Assembly (NCBI GenBank): GCA_951213105.1
Contig: OX578146.1
Span: 111,095,695 to 111,159,694 of the forward strand
Origin: Amaurobius ferox
Lineage: Eukaryota; Arthropoda; Arachnida; Araneae; Amaurobiidae
Direction of reading: 5' to 3'
Length of the DNA stretch: 64,000 nucleotides
Position numbers and translations under genes: made by a program. Within the stretch, counting starts at the first letter, position 1, and every line of letters starts with the position of its first letter. This document shows positions 25,290 through 38,469 of this stretch, piece after piece. The notes under the pieces are model-generated. The model was given only the letters and a program-made list of their open reading frames with translations, was not told the DNA's origin and ran no database searches.

Positions 25290-25880
25290 TTTCAACCTGA
25301 TCCCTTGATCTGACGTCGTTTTCCTTGAAATTCTGCCCCTCACCCTGGCAACTACCCATTACCCCCTGCTTTCTGTCACCTATTTCACTGAAGACATATG
25401 TTGCTCAGATAGCCACTAGGCACTAAGTTTACTTGGGGTAGCCATCTACTCCAAATTTCCTGTCCCTAATTCAGCGATTTTAATTCTGACGGCGGCTATA
25501 GCTTCTGTACTATCTGTACGTGTCACCTGGATATACATTTTTTATATCAAACCCCTGGGCACAAAATTTACTTTAAGTAGATCCCCTCCCACTTTCACAT
25601 TTCGGTTCATAATTGAGCGACTTTTATTTTGCTGATGGCTATTGCCTTTGCACCATCTGTACATTAACCCTGGATATAAATATTTTTGTGTCAACTACCT
25701 AGGCGTAACTTGGGGGGATAGTTTAACTAGCCCCACAATTATACATCCCTATTCCTAATTAAGCGATTTTGATTCTATCAGTTGCTATAGTTTCGCCACC
25801 ATTTGTATATGTCGCTTAAACATACATCTTTATTGCATCAACCCTCTGGGAGTAAATTACTTCAAGTAGTCTCAATTGTA
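25290..25880. repeat. Diverged ~146-bp tandem repeat, about 4 copies
   Basis: Landmarks 'CCTAATTCAGCGATTTTAAT' near 25465 recur near 25610 and 25753, each followed by a GG..GCTAT(A/T)G and a CTGTACGT-like stretch. Old and diverged. Confidence 0.6.
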
Positions 25881-28800
25881 CGTTTCGGTTTTGCAAAAAT
25901 CTGGCCGATGTGCATCGTCCTGTGTCCTGAAGTACTTGTGCATCACATTTCATAGCCGTACGATGTTTAGATTTCGTGCTACACATCACACACATATACA
26001 CATCAACACACAAACATCGTACTTTACTGTGTAAGAGAAATTGCCCGTGGTAGAAAGGGGGAGGCAGTGAAGGGACCCCCTTTTTCATATTTTCGTTTTC
26101 ATGTTAGTGATTTCGATATTGATTAATTAACTACAATTCTTTTAATGGCGTTTTATGCCCCCGTCCTCAAGTTAAAAGCAATGTGCTTGTGAGGACGCTA
26201 TTATTTATTATTATATACTTTTTATTCTATCTTTTCATGATTTTAATTTAGGTGCTAAACTTCTCAACTTCCATTTTTAAGGAAGTGCATGCTCGTGAAT
26301 TGCCGGGTCTAGAAATGCCGGATATTTTTGAATTCGCGAGCTGCCATTCATATGATATTCTACTGCGTTGTGTGCTCATCAGAGAGAGTCCTTGTCGTAG
26401 ATTAGTAGGGCGTCGTCTCACTTCGTAGTCCATGTGCGGTTCTGTTGAAATTCAGATTTATAAATATGAATATTCAGATTATGGGTACTTGTTAGTATAT
26501 TTAAGTTAGAAGTGGAATGTTCACGATTCGGCATACTCTTGATATGTCAGTTGTAATTGGTTTGTGCATATAGTACCTGTATATCGTCCTTCATTCATAT
26601 GTTTCAAGTATCCAGCAAGTTAGCTGTAAATAAATTAATATTTGAATTCACCCTTTTATGGTGAGCCTTTTTTAAAGTCTTTGAGCAAGATTGATGTTTT
26701 CATTTCGGATTGATGTTATTGTGGGTTGAAATTTACATTTTAGTTTGCGTATTATTCAAGTGAAGTGTTTCAGTTCAAATTCATTTTGTATACATGTAAA
26801 GTAGATTTAGATTAAGGTTCTAATAGAAGGGATAGGGACCTTACATGCTCTTAACAGACGGTAAGTTGGTACTGTCATCTAATTTTTTCTATTTCTGCTG
26901 TCATCAAGGAAGTATAAGACTGCTATGTTCTCACGAGCAGCAGTTTTATTTATTACGATTGAAATGTCTGCTGACAGAACCGAATTGAAAAAAAAAAAAA
27001 ACACGCATAATATTACACACTTTTGACTCTCACGGTGGACAAATACAAAAATATTTCATTTACTTCACTTAAATAGATAGTAAAATAAATGACCATATTA
27101 CAAATATTTGAAAGTTTTGGAGCTTGATCGACGTTTTTATTCGCTTCAATCTAGCTCAAAGACTCTGAAAAAGGATAACCTAAAATCGAGAATATAAGTT
27201 CATGATAAACGAAAAAGAATCTTTGTTTGTTTTTTTTAAAAAGAGAAAAAAAAAACTAAAAAAATATATTGTTCATGAAATGTAAGCAAATCTTAAAATT
27301 ACATTCATTTACCGCGACTAAGAATGCTTTAACAATTTAAGAAAAGAAAATTATCACAATATTTGAGAGAAAAAGCTTGTTAGGATAAGGTAATTGGGCA
27401 GAAAGTTCCCTTAATGCGCAACGTAATTATGACAAACATTTAAATGACTTTCTTTGCATGAGCAGATCAGACAGCATTTGTTTTTTAAATAAACGACTAA
27501 ATAGAAGACCATTAGGCCGACTCAACATTCTTCTAACGACTTAGCGTCTTCAAAAAGAATTCAGTAAAAAAAAATGGTGGAAAAGAATAGAATCAAAAAT
27601 GGAAGATGATAATGCATGCGAAATGCCGTATTTCATTTTACCTGACTGTTACCAAACAGGAAGAAAAAAGTATGATCTTTCTTCAGGTGGCGGCCCATTT
27701 TAAAATGGAACATCTTTGGAAGCTTTTAGCAATTTTTCATATTTTATGTACAAAGTCAGAATATATCGGTTGTTGGAACTTGGCCAAAAAGTAAAAAAAT
27801 AAAATACATTCTAAAGTTTTAATTCTTTGAAGTTTCTTCCTCCAAGAAATCTACTTCTTAAGAGTATCATAGAGAACTTTAAGATTGTCACATTTGGCTC
27901 GTAATGATTTCATGTTGAAACTGAAATACTTTGAGTGTCTTTTATTTGTGCAATATATTGTTGGGTATGCGTCGTATTCTCTGGAAGGGCGGATGTAGTT
28001 TCAGGATACAAAAACGAATTTGAAAAACTGGGTAACTTTAGTTTTATTGAATACAGCAATAAGCGTTGAACGGAACTAATTATAAATATCAACTTTCTAT
28101 CTATCTCGCAAAGTCCAAAAATAAACTTCAAATGCAGTAACGTATACGGTAAATTTTATAAGGATCCCAAAATAATCTAGCCATTGTACTTATAAAATTT
28201 TATTATTTAATAATAACAATAGATTAATAATTGTGATTATAGCAGTTAATGAACCTTTTTATTCTTTTCCGTTGTAAATAATGTAAGATTGTTATACATA
28301 ATAAAAATTTTGCAATTAATCATTATTCCGCTGTAAATATTCCCCTGTAAATGAATTATCATTTTACTTTTTACGTAAAATGATAGTTTTAAGTTATTAA
28401 TAAACATATATTTTCAAATCGAATAGTTTGTGTACTAGCACATTGAAAATATAGAAGTGTTTATTTGCAACCCTTGCACCTCCTCTTAGAGCTCCTATAA
28501 CATAAGTTGGCCTATAACCACTATGTTATATCGCTTAGTGAGAAACGCCTTGTTGACAAGGAGTGAGAACCACTCTTTTTGTTGACCTCAGCAGAACGTA
28601 CCTTTTTTATCGCACTTATCGCCGACTGCGGCAAAAAAACCGATATTTTTGCATTCATCTCTTCTACAATTTATCCGTTCTTGTTCATTTAGGAATCTAA
28701 ACTTTCCTATCCCTTTTCGGGAATTATTAGAGCAATTTACGGGCGAACATTCTCCCATTTTATTGTGAATTTAAATCACAATGCACGACATCTAGTCACT

Positions 28801-29495
28801 GCGCAATAGAAGCCGATTGATCAGTATGATACAATATGGCGGATGTGCTAGCTCCTTATATAGGAGCATTACCTCCTCTCGGCATGTATGTAATGCGAAT
28901 ATGTATCCCGTTACATAGGCGGTTAAGATAGTTCTACGATTACACAGTCTGCTGTGAGCTATACAGACTAAAGACATCCAGGACAGTTTTTGACCATAGG
29001 CAAGTGTTGGAGGCTTTCTTTCGTGATCTTTTTTCCTTTGTTAAAGTTTTATGGGGGCCCTAAAATTTACTTTTGCCTATGGGCCCCGATGAAGGTTAGA
29101 GGCTATGGGCCCCGATGAAGGCGACCTGAAGACATCTCATAGCGAGTTGCACAGAAGACATCTCACAGTTTTTTTAGCCCAAAGCGGCCGAGATGGCCGC
29201 CGAAGGGAAGTCTTCTGTAATTTCTATACCAGCTTCGTGGTGCAATAGGATGCATCGGGCACTGTGAGGTTTGAAAAGAGGCAAGACAGCAAATTTTCTC
29301 TCAGCTCTCGAAGTAGTAAAGACCTATTTAAGACTAATGCGATTAAACAGGAGTGAAACCAGGTCAATGATTGCAGCACTAAGAGCATGATTTTCATATA
29401 TTCACATTATGAGTTTAGCCACTAGGGATGACATTTCTCGTTAAGTATCAAATATAGATATTTTCAAATATCTGGTATTTCTTAATCTAACTTAC

Positions 29496-29729
29496 CTCGA
29501 ACTTTTTGATGGCGTTGCATACTGTGAGGCACTGTTCGGTCTCATCTGCGTGATTGCCCCTGCTACTCCTTCTGTGGCCCCCGTTGTTGTTGGGCGCCAA
29601 TCCCGCTAATTCCGGTATGACTCCCTCTTTGACCACGAAGTGGACCACGTCCATGGAACGCCGCATCTGCAGGAACACTGTATCGCGGTTTTCGCGCGCC
29701 GTGTCGCAGTCCGGATGACGAAGGCACGC
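29496..29729 (-). CDS. CTNNAL1: alpha-catulin exon (second of four seen)
   Basis: This 234-bp exon encodes 78 residues and is bounded by TTGGTTGCAG| and GAG|GTAAGT, phase 0 at both ends. It opens with ACLRHPDCDTARENRDTVF, which directly extends LLLTASK from the previous exon; LLTASK-x-CLRHP is a catulin signature. The middle, QMRRSMDVVHFVVKEG, is a bundle helix. Then comes a 25-30 residue stretch rich in Gly, Asn and Arg (around LAPNNNGGHRRSSRGNHAD) with no counterpart I recall in vertebrate catulin, probably a flexible surface loop. The end, ETEQCLTVCNAIKKFE, resumes the helical fold. The exon is clearly GC-richer than its surroundings, as expected for selected coding sequence in AT-rich introns. 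No frameshift or stop is present. The following intron is about 14.9 kb. Confidence 0.92.
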
Positions 29730-31624
29730 CTGCAACCAATAAAACGCACGATTATGAAAATATTGCATTTTGGTTTTATATCAGAATTTAACTTTTGTTA
29801 TAAAAATCCACTGTCAAGTTATTTTAGTGAGCTAGACAAGAAAACTAGCCATTTATAGTTAACTACTTAAGTTATCTTAGTGCGTTGAATCTGTTATAAA
29901 TGGAATAAAAGTCCTATTATAATGGATTGCAAATGCGCATGCGTCTACCTAATACCTTACGAGCACGTTTAAAAAATATATATGTTTTGATCTAATGATC
30001 AATTTCGCCGTTGTTATTTCATACATGTAAGATTCTTTTTTGCGCTAAATATGGTGATTAGTTTGACAGATTTTGTAAAAGTACTATAAATCCGTGTGCT
30101 TTCTTAGCACGGCATGGGCAAAAGCGTATTAATATTTTCTTCCTTTTTTTCATATTCATACAAGGATCTATTTATCTCTGTATGAAATTTAGTGTCAATT
30201 AAATGTTTAGTTTCTGGTGTTGTTTTTCAAAACGCAAAATGTGAAAACATAAAAAAATATATAAAACACATCCAGTGGTCGGATTTAAGAGTACCACACA
30301 CATCTACAAGTCGCTCACTCCAATTAAATGTGCAATTTATATTTTTATGGCCCGTTTGAATCAAGATCTTGGATGAAAAGTAAAAACTTTATAGAAATAG
30401 AGATTTATCTTATATAATAAAGGAATGTGTTTGTATTTCTCTCTGTCTGGGAGTGCCGTCTGTAGCGGGAAATCTAAGCGTTCTATGGCCATAAAATTTA
30501 GTACAGAGATACCCAGGAATATGTCTCGGCGTTATTGTTTTTACATTCGAATTAATTTCTTAGTCATTTTATATTTTAGGACGATTTTGGGCGATATTCA
30601 CAGAAATCGGTTCTTTAGCGGCAGAAAATATCTTCACACAGTTTCCATCTTGACACTACCGGAAAGATTAAAAAGTTCCTCCATACGATTAATAGACAAA
30701 TTTTCGTGAATTTAAAAAATACATATAATTTTCGTGTGTTTTAAACTTCCCCGATTTTTAAATTGTAATATAAAAGTTGACGGCCAATCCAATGCTTATA
30801 ATTTAGCCCCATCTCCTTTAATTATTACACACTGTTCCAATACAAAAAAAAATATTGAACACATTCGCTCCTTAATTATAATTTTTTTTTAAGCGAGCGA
30901 ACTGTTAAAAATTTCGATGACGTTCTTAGATCTTGCGTATAATGTAGGTCCCTTGCGTATAATGCAATGTCTCTTCTCCTGTGGTCGGTTGTAGGCTACC
31001 TGTGCATGTACTTAAAGCTTTCTCCTAAAGAAAAAATTCCGCGAAGACGTTTTATGTCATGATTACCCTATGTATGTTTCTTTTTATTTTATTTCCTTTG
31101 GGCGTTTGCGGACAGCGACAACGTGCATGTAATGCGCTTTAACTGATTTCGCTTTTGGTGGAGATTTATATTCAACTTGAAGGGAATTGAAAGTATTTTG
31201 GCAAGTGACCGTTTTTTCAGTATCGTGCTTTTATTAGAAATATAAAAACTGCGTTCTTTGCGGAAGATATAGCCAATATACAAATTGGTATATAGCTAAT
31301 ATATAATTGGTGCTGAGATTTAAATTGTGTCCATCGGCAAATTTTAATGTATAACGTCTCCGCAAGTGGCGGGCTTCGGTTATGTGATTTGAGGGATGTT
31401 TGTAGCACATCCGTTGAGCCAATGTACATGGATTGCATGCAATTTTCACTATTATTTATATGATTAAAATTTATTTATTTTGTTATTTTTTGTAACTATA
31501 TTGCTTTAACTCCCGGGCAACGCCGGATACATTTGTTAGTCGTGCATAAATGTTTTGCGCATTTTCTATAACTTTTATGTTCCGGATTCCCTAAAATTTA
31601 CTTTCTGCGATGCAGTGCCGTTAC
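29730..31624 (-). other. alpha-catulin intron, 1.9 kb
   Basis: Intron between exons one and two, GTAACG...TTGCAG. About 1.1 kb of it is a Helitron-like element ending about 85 bp from the upstream exon. The stretch 29730-30407 shows nothing recognisable. Confidence 0.75.
30408..31540 (+). mobile_element. Helitron-like non-autonomous element
   Basis: Starts TCTTATATAATAAAGGAATG with a TTTCTCTCTGTCTGGG tract and ends with a hairpin CCGGGCAACGCCGG (31513-31526) plus ATACATTTGTTAG. It is flanked by A on the left and T on the right, as expected for insertion between A and T. The hairpin-plus-CTAG ending is typical of Helitron/Helentron-type elements (family knowledge). No Rep/helicase coding is present. 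Confidence 0.55.
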
Positions 31625-31714
31625 CTTTGAAGCTGTGAGCAATAGAACTGTAGATCTTTCCAAGACCTGTCTGGCAGCAGCCATTTGAGCTCGGCGTCGT
31701 TCATTGTGTATATC
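31625..31714 (-). CDS. CTNNAL1: alpha-catulin exon (first of four seen)
   Basis: This 90-bp exon encodes 30 residues, including RRRAQMAAARQVLERSTV and ending LLLTASK. It reads from an acceptor TTTTACAG to a donor AAG|GTAACG, phase 0 at both ends. The helix matches the MAAAR...LLTASK stretch of alpha-catulin and more distantly alpha-catenin (family knowledge). Alpha-catulin is a cytoplasmic vinculin/alpha-catenin family scaffold of helical bundles, linked in animals to Rho signalling and the dystrophin complex; this exon falls in the N-terminal third. The next exon continues the protein without a gap. Exons coding for the preceding residues (about 200 in the vertebrate protein) were not found up to 64000, so the upstream intron is long or the 5' end lies outside. 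The splice borders are clear and the family call is strong. An alpha-catenin paralogue is less likely, because the next exons fit catulin better. Confidence 0.88.
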
Positions 31715-32924
31715 CTGTAAAAGAATTAAAACGAAATTAGGACAATTCGATAAAATGAAATAAATTAAGAAATTGAATATTGTCTATCACAAATATATTT
31801 TTTTCATTTTTATAAATATATATGTAACAGGGTTCATCATTCTACGTATATTAAAGCTAGCTGATCCACGACCGACGTTCAGAAACCCCCTTCCTCTGCA
31901 TTTAATTTCGAACGGACTTTTGAGCCTCATGCAAAGAGATTTAGTCTACGTGACCTGTCTCCGCTGGATTAACTCAAAGTTCGGACTAGAGATGGCGCTG
32001 CTGGGCTGTCTACAGACAACATTGTAAGCAAATAATTCTCAATATACGCTGCTGACCACTGTGTATGTAAGAAGCAGGCCACAACGTGCCATGATATTTT
32101 TACACTAGGAACCAGAACTCTCTTCTTGGGTGCTTTGCTATCCAGTAAACTCGCTAATTCTCTTGATTTTATCTTTTTCTCTTTAGCCTCTTTTTCGATA
32201 GTATATTTCAAGCTGCAACTCGCCATACAGTCCAATTACATGAAATATTTTCATCTATTAAAATTTCACGTCATTACACTTTGTTTTGTCATTTACATAT
32301 ACGTCGTGACTATGTTTTTGCCCTTTCCATGCACACACACACACATATATATATAACAATTTGAATCAGACATGAAATTGAACCAAATTGAAGGTGTAAT
32401 TAGATTGAATTCAAAACAGTACTGCATATATTGTATCATTATATAAAATTAATATTACACAAAATTGTCGAAACTGTGTCATCTGCATACTTTCAATTCC
32501 TTATGGCAATTTAGTCTAATATCAATTTTGAATAATGATAAACTTTTCGAATAGAACCTGCTTACATCCTCAATTTGGTTCAATTTTTTGTAGGATTAAA
32601 ATTTATTTTCTATTTTTCCATGCGCGACTTTTGTAGGGGACAACATTGAGAAACTTGGTTTTTGCTCTTAATTTTTTTCTACAACACCAAGTGTTCTATG
32701 TCATTTAGGTTCTATCTTGAAGTTGAAATTTTCAAATGATCTGGACTCTAGAGCCTGACATACATAAACAAAGGTTTACTTTATGAAAATTTTGGTTCGT
32801 TTAAAAATAAAATCACAAAAGCCGGTCACGTAGATTCTGTGAACCAGCTAAGGACAGATGGATTTAATAAATGATTATAATTCAAATTTGAATACTTTCA
32901 AGAATTATGCATTTTTAGCACATT

Positions 32925-34220
32925 ACAACATAGTTGAAAAGCGTTTATTACTTTGTTCATTCTGTCTGTCTGTCTGTCCGTTAGTACGATAACTGCCGTA
33001 AAAGTGACTTTATCAAAATGAAATTTTAGTATATTATTCAGAGGGTCTGTGGGCCCTATGGGAATATAAATGAATAATATCACCCAATTAGTTTTTCACT
33101 GAACCCGTGTTGATAAATGAAATACATTGAACCCTATGGGACCTAATTTTTCAAACATTTTTTAAGCGAATTTAAAATTCACAAATTGCTTCGAAAGATT
33201 TAGGAAATATTCAAATTGTCTCATAAAAAATAAAAATTCAGCAAAATATATTCGGTAGTTTTTAAAATAAAAATTAAAATAATAATTACACATATATTAT
33301 AAGAGATGACGTGACCCACTTCAAAATAAAATATGGCATCCACCTTGTGTCAAAATAGTGATTGTTAAAGTTATTTTTAATTTATATTTAGTGATGTATC
33401 TATCCATCTTAAAATCGCTTTATTTTTGCTTAATTTTTGTGCATCTATATTCTGAAGCAGCGCAATAACAATATATTTGAGTTTAAATGATTAATGCCAT
33501 CCATCTTGTGTCAAAATCGAGAATTTTAAAATTCGTTTTAATTTATATTTAGTGTTGCATCCGTCCTAAAACCGCTTTATTTTTATTTTTTTCTGTGCAT
33601 TTATATACTGCGGCAACGCAATTACAATATTTTTGAGTTTAAATGATCACCAAACTTTTATTATTTCTACAACGATGCCTGATTTTCACGTATGGAGAAT
33701 GTAAACACATCAAGATCTAAGATGAGTTTCATAAGAATTGCTGAATTTCTTTAATGCAAAATTATTTAGCTCTGGAGTCCGCAGTATAGCTGATATGAAT
33801 AAAGCGTTTATTGATTTTACATAGAGAAGCAGACGATTCTATATTATTGCTTTTTCGATGAAGTTTTAAGCATGGAGTTAGAAAGTAATTTTACCTCCAT
33901 GGTTTTAAGTTTTTAAGTAAAATAAATTATTGTAGTATTGTGATAATTTTAAAAATATCGCCGCTGAATGAAAGAAATGGAAAAAAGTTTATGAATGAAA
34001 TATTAGCTGCTTTTATATAGGGAGCCAGACGATTTATATTTCGATGACGTTATTTGAATAACTCTCATTTGTTTTTGATGAAGTTTTCAAATATATTAAA
34101 TTGTAGTATAGTGATAATTTTAAAAATATCACAGCTGAATGCATCGCATTTTAGAGATGTTTAATTAAAATTGAATTGCAGGTGGAAAGTGTTTCATAAT
34201 TAATGCTTTATGAATGATTG
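32925..34220 (+). repeat. Dispersed ~1.3-kb repeat, first copy
   Basis: Pairs in the same direction with 43265-44227: both start near ATTCTGTCTGTCTGTCTGTC / TTCTGTCTGTCTGTCCGTTC and end near GGAAAGTGTTTCATAAT. This copy has an inner duplication of about 165 bp (GCATCC(A)..CTTGTGTCAAAAT at 33334 and 33497). No coding capacity; unknown class. Confidence 0.75.
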
Positions 34221-34829
34221 ATTTTTTTTTTATTGTTTTTGTACTGATGTGCATTTTTGCGAGTTATTTAAAACTATTATGCAAAGTTGGATATGGATGC
34301 TTTTTGTTAAGGAAAAAATAATTATGAAAATCAGCGGAATCTAAATATATAGATAAAGTACAGTTTAATTTTTCATTGTATTCTTATTAAGGTAATATAA
34401 TAGTAATCATTGCTATTTTGTGTAAAAAAACTACTAATAAACCTACAAATGAGCGATCATAATTTTTGCCGTATCAATATTGCAGGCCATGTGAGACAGA
34501 TGCCAAGATGATGTAGCCCATGTGAGCTAGATGACGATATTATATGGCCCATGTGGGGTAAGTGATATATATATGACGTTAGTTCGATTCGCAATATTGA
34601 CTCATTTCAAGTTTGTGGAGCCAGATAATCTAACTAACTACAGATATCAATTTCAATGTATCTAAATCATTTTGTTGTTTAAATTGAACGAATCATTGAT
34701 ATTAAATGTCTGTTAATTAGTAGATACTTTTGTTAAGAAAGAAATATACATACTGGTTATTACAGACATCAAATGTCACTCAGATGATTATGAGTAAACA
34801 TAGCTCAAATTAATAAAAATATCTTGATA

Positions 34830-35080
34830 CCGAGGATTGTTTCATGGTAAGCTTATTAGAGGAAGCTCTTATCAATGTAACTCATTCCAATTACCGGGTA
34901 TCAACGAACTGGAATGCTGAGATTTGACGAATAAGCACACAATAATGAGCGGGCTTTGCATGGGCAGCAAGATAATTCTTCTATTATCAAGTTCTTCTCG
35001 CAAAATGTGTTTATGAGATGCTTTCGGGGATTCATATCACAAATGTTCGGTGTTGAATTCAGCGGTAATTAAGAAAGTAG
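34830..35080 (+). repeat. Dispersed repeat family E, three diverged copies
   Basis: 'GGGCTTTGCATGGGCAGCAA ... GTTCTTCTCGCAAAATGTGT' with 'TTATGAGATGCTTTCGGGGA' here matches about 37870-38140 (ACTTTGCATGGGGAGAAC ... TTATGAGACGTTTTCTG) and 42230-42480 (TTCTGAGATGTTTTCGGGAT). All run in the same direction. Unknown class. Confidence 0.55.
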
Positions 35081-36660
35081 TTTTACTTTGATATTGACGG
35101 TAATATTTCTGTTTCCTCAAAACATCGCTTATTTTAAATTGTAATATAAATCTAATTCGTTATTCTAGGAACAATTCATTTTAATCAAAAATATTACATT
35201 TTCTATATTTTTTTTCCCTATCGTTGTGGTAAAATTTTGTTTTTCCTTAGTTTTGGAAGAAGTTATGAAAGAAAGAATCTGAAACAAATTTAAGAGATAT
35301 ATTATCCCAACACAATTGCAGGAAAAATAATATATACGTTTTAAGTTGGTTAGAGTAGAGAAATAGGGGGATAATCAAATGTGCGAGAATTGAAAATTAA
35401 AATAGCAATAAGAATTTTCAAATGGAATATAAAACAGAAACCTGGCGCATAATGAGTGTGATTAAGAAGAGGAGGCGTTAAATATCTGAGATTTAAATAT
35501 CCCCGAACACATGGGGATCACGAATCATCAATATATTTTTTAATACAATCTTAATTACAATGTATTCTTAACACAATCTTATTATCCTTAATATAATCTT
35601 ATTATTTTTAATACAGTCTTATTATTCTTAATACAATCAATAGTATTATACGACCCTCTTACGACACAACAATGACTATATAACTATTATGTTTCGTATG
35701 CTCCTTAACAAACGTAATTAATTTATGGCCCTCTAGACCCCCCTGTCAAAACGTACCTTTTATGAATAATAAAATCTACTAATTTTGAACAAGAAAATTA
35801 CATTAATAACTTTCAGGAAGTGACAAGGATTATCGAAGAAATTAAACTTAATTTTTCGAAATATTAAACTATCGCCAATTTGGCGACGTTTCATGAAAGT
35901 TGGCGACATTTTCCGAAAGTTACTAAGTTGGCGACATTGTGTCAAATTTGTCGGTATATGGGACATGCAGACAGACAAATTGAGAGAAATTCATTTTTTA
36001 TATAGTATAACAGTTATGTTTCTACAAAGAAAAGGATTTTGAGCCTTTTCAGCTCCTAAATCTTTAGGAGGCTGTTAATTTGTTTTTCTTTTTTTAATGA
36101 TCCTAGAAGGGTGAGTGGGACATTTGTTACTGGCTAAATAATCCGCAAACACACACTGTGACAGTGTCCGACTTCGTTTTTTTAGGCACCCAATTTAGAC
36201 CGAACTCTAGACGTAAAAGATGATTATATATAAAGATGTACTATATATGTCTATGAATCGAACCCATGGGGGTGGAAACTGTAGGTATTCTAAAGAATAT
36301 ATGTAGTCTTCGTACCTTTTCCAATACTAGATATTCAGGGTTAACATTTCCCTCTGAACTCTCACCTTGACCTCTTGATATCGGCTAGAAAGTGTCAAAA
36401 ATCTTCTCTGATTGGCTACTTTGGCTTGACAGACAGCTCGTCAACTGTTAATCACTTCATGTCCACGCCTTCTTTTCGTATGCTAATGGGATTTGGACGT
36501 TGACCACCTGTTCGGATCAAAAGTACCGATAACCTTTCTTAATTACTTCTCGGAAGCAGGTGTCATCAGGAAAAATCCCTACTATTTAGGGACAGCCCAC
36601 CTAAGAAAGATTTTTGGATCGCTTTTGAAAAGAATATACGGTATCTGTTATATAAGATAT

Positions 36661-36702
36661 CTTTACAAAAGATATCTGTTATATAAGATATCTTTTGTAA
36701 AG
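36661..36702. repeat. Perfect 16-bp inverted repeat
   Basis: CTTTACAAAAGATATC and its exact complement GATATCTTTTGTAAAG flank a 10-base loop. A related half (TATATAAGATATC) lies just upstream at 36648-36660. Confidence 0.9.
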
Positions 36703-38469
36703 GGAAATCCCCCTGACATAAACTTAAAGTGTAAATTAATCTTAGATGGCATTTGATAGATTCGTTCCATCGATTTAATTCTATTTTCTGCAGTCATCCA
36801 AAATCAAACCACCTTCCAATAACAATACAATATAGAAGTGCCACCTAACTTTTATTGCCTAAACTACAAATTTTACCCGGCTTTGCAAGAGATTTGAAAA
36901 GGGGATTCGGTGTATTCATTCATAAAATTTTTCAAAAGACCACATAGCTGATATTGGTAAAATGAATTCCTGTTGTAAATTACGGGCAACTATGGTTGCA
37001 AAGTAAATGCTGAATACTCGGACTTTTGATAGTTTCTATAGAAATCAAACATCTACCGGTCTCTTTTTTGGTTCTCAGTTTGATATTTTTGGACATAAAT
37101 GACAACCCTTTTCCTCAAAACACCCAGCACGATGTCAATGAGCAAAAAATATTAGTTTTTGTTAACAGCAGGGAATGTACTTTTAAAGATAACGCAATAC
37201 ATGTTTCTAATCAAGCTAAAAAAAAAATATGTCACATTTCACAACATTAGAAAAATAATTTAAATTGGCTTTCTGATGATATAAAATCTGATAAAATACG
37301 CAAATTAATAAAGATCTGATAAAATATGCAAAGTCATAAAAATTTGACAAAATATGCAAATTAAACTAATTAACATTTAAATTCTGTCTGAAAGAACGCT
37401 TAAAATGTCAAAACATTTTTGGACCCGAAAATATTAATCAGAATATTTTTAATTTAAAGCCGTCTTAACATAAAAATTCGAACCATGACGTTTTCGTATT
37501 CAAATAACTCTATAGATGGCGCTATTAAACCTGGCGAAATTTAAATCCATCGAAAAAGCTGCTTTGTCTTACGAGTGAAGTTTGTGCTTCTTGTGTGTCC
37601 TGACGAATAAGGATGTTTCTTGCTTTCAAAACCGGTCGACACTATTATTTTGTATTGTATGCTTTTCTTGAATTCCTGACGAGGTTTTCCTTTCAGTAGT
37701 CCAGCTACCTCTCAACAAAATTTTATACTATAGCTCGCTTATATTTTCTGCTACGCGACCAATAAGTAGACATCTCGCTTTATTATTATAGATAATATTC
37801 CATGAAATTTATATTCACTACTTCCCCCAAACACAAAACGGTACAGAGAGACATCTATAAGAAAATAAACATCCTAGTGATAAAACTATTTGAATGCCGA
37901 ATGGTATTTTATAGCAAGCTCATTAACGAGACGGCGTTCTTATCAATACAGCAAATTATAAATGGCGGTGATTAACGAGGAAGAATGTTACGTTTTGGTG
38001 AAAACGCGTTCCATAATTAGCCGACTTTGCATGGGGAGAACTGACAAAGAATTCTTTCGGTATTGTTTCTGATTCGTTCTAAAAGAATTTTCACAGAGCA
38101 TCTGTTTATGAGACGTTTTCTGCTGCTTTATACTATCGGAATTGTTTTGTATTCGATTTAATTAAAGAAGCGAATTGCTTTGAAATTAGCGGTAGCAATT
38201 CTATTGAGGGTTAAATAATGTGAATTAAATCTCTGAGTAGTAGACAAAATGCAATTTGGATAATACTTGACTTTCCTGCATACTGAAATTATCGTTTTAT
38301 ACTAATTATTCCACTCGTCCTTTGCGCATTTTCAACGGCTGGTAGCCACTAAGTATGACATCTATACGCTTAATAAAAGTTGTGAATATTAAAAATTGTT
38401 TCAAATTTAAGCATGAAAATGAAAAGATATACATGTTTGGAAGGGAAAATGGTGTATGGTTTTAAATTT

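Larger units (their letters stand above)
14574..29495 (-). other. alpha-catulin intron, 14.9 kb
   Basis: Large intron between exons two and three, GTAAGT...CTCCAG. It contains two family D repeats, a Tc1-like element with its minisatellite, an unassigned decayed coding stretch near 22.4 kb, a 298-bp tandem duplication and diverged tandem repeats at 25.3-25.9 kb. The stretches 15534-16881, 17627-18148, 20867-22314, 22560-23430, 24027-25280 and 25880-29495 are AT-rich without supported genes. A moderately GC-rich patch at 26270-26450 could be an old LTR or promoter remnant, but no paired copy was found. Confidence 0.75.

Noticed and set aside
26270..26650. LTR or promoter of a retroelement
   Set aside because: Composition and AGAGAGAGTCC-like leader are suggestive, but there is no second copy, primer-binding site or TG...CA border that I can show.
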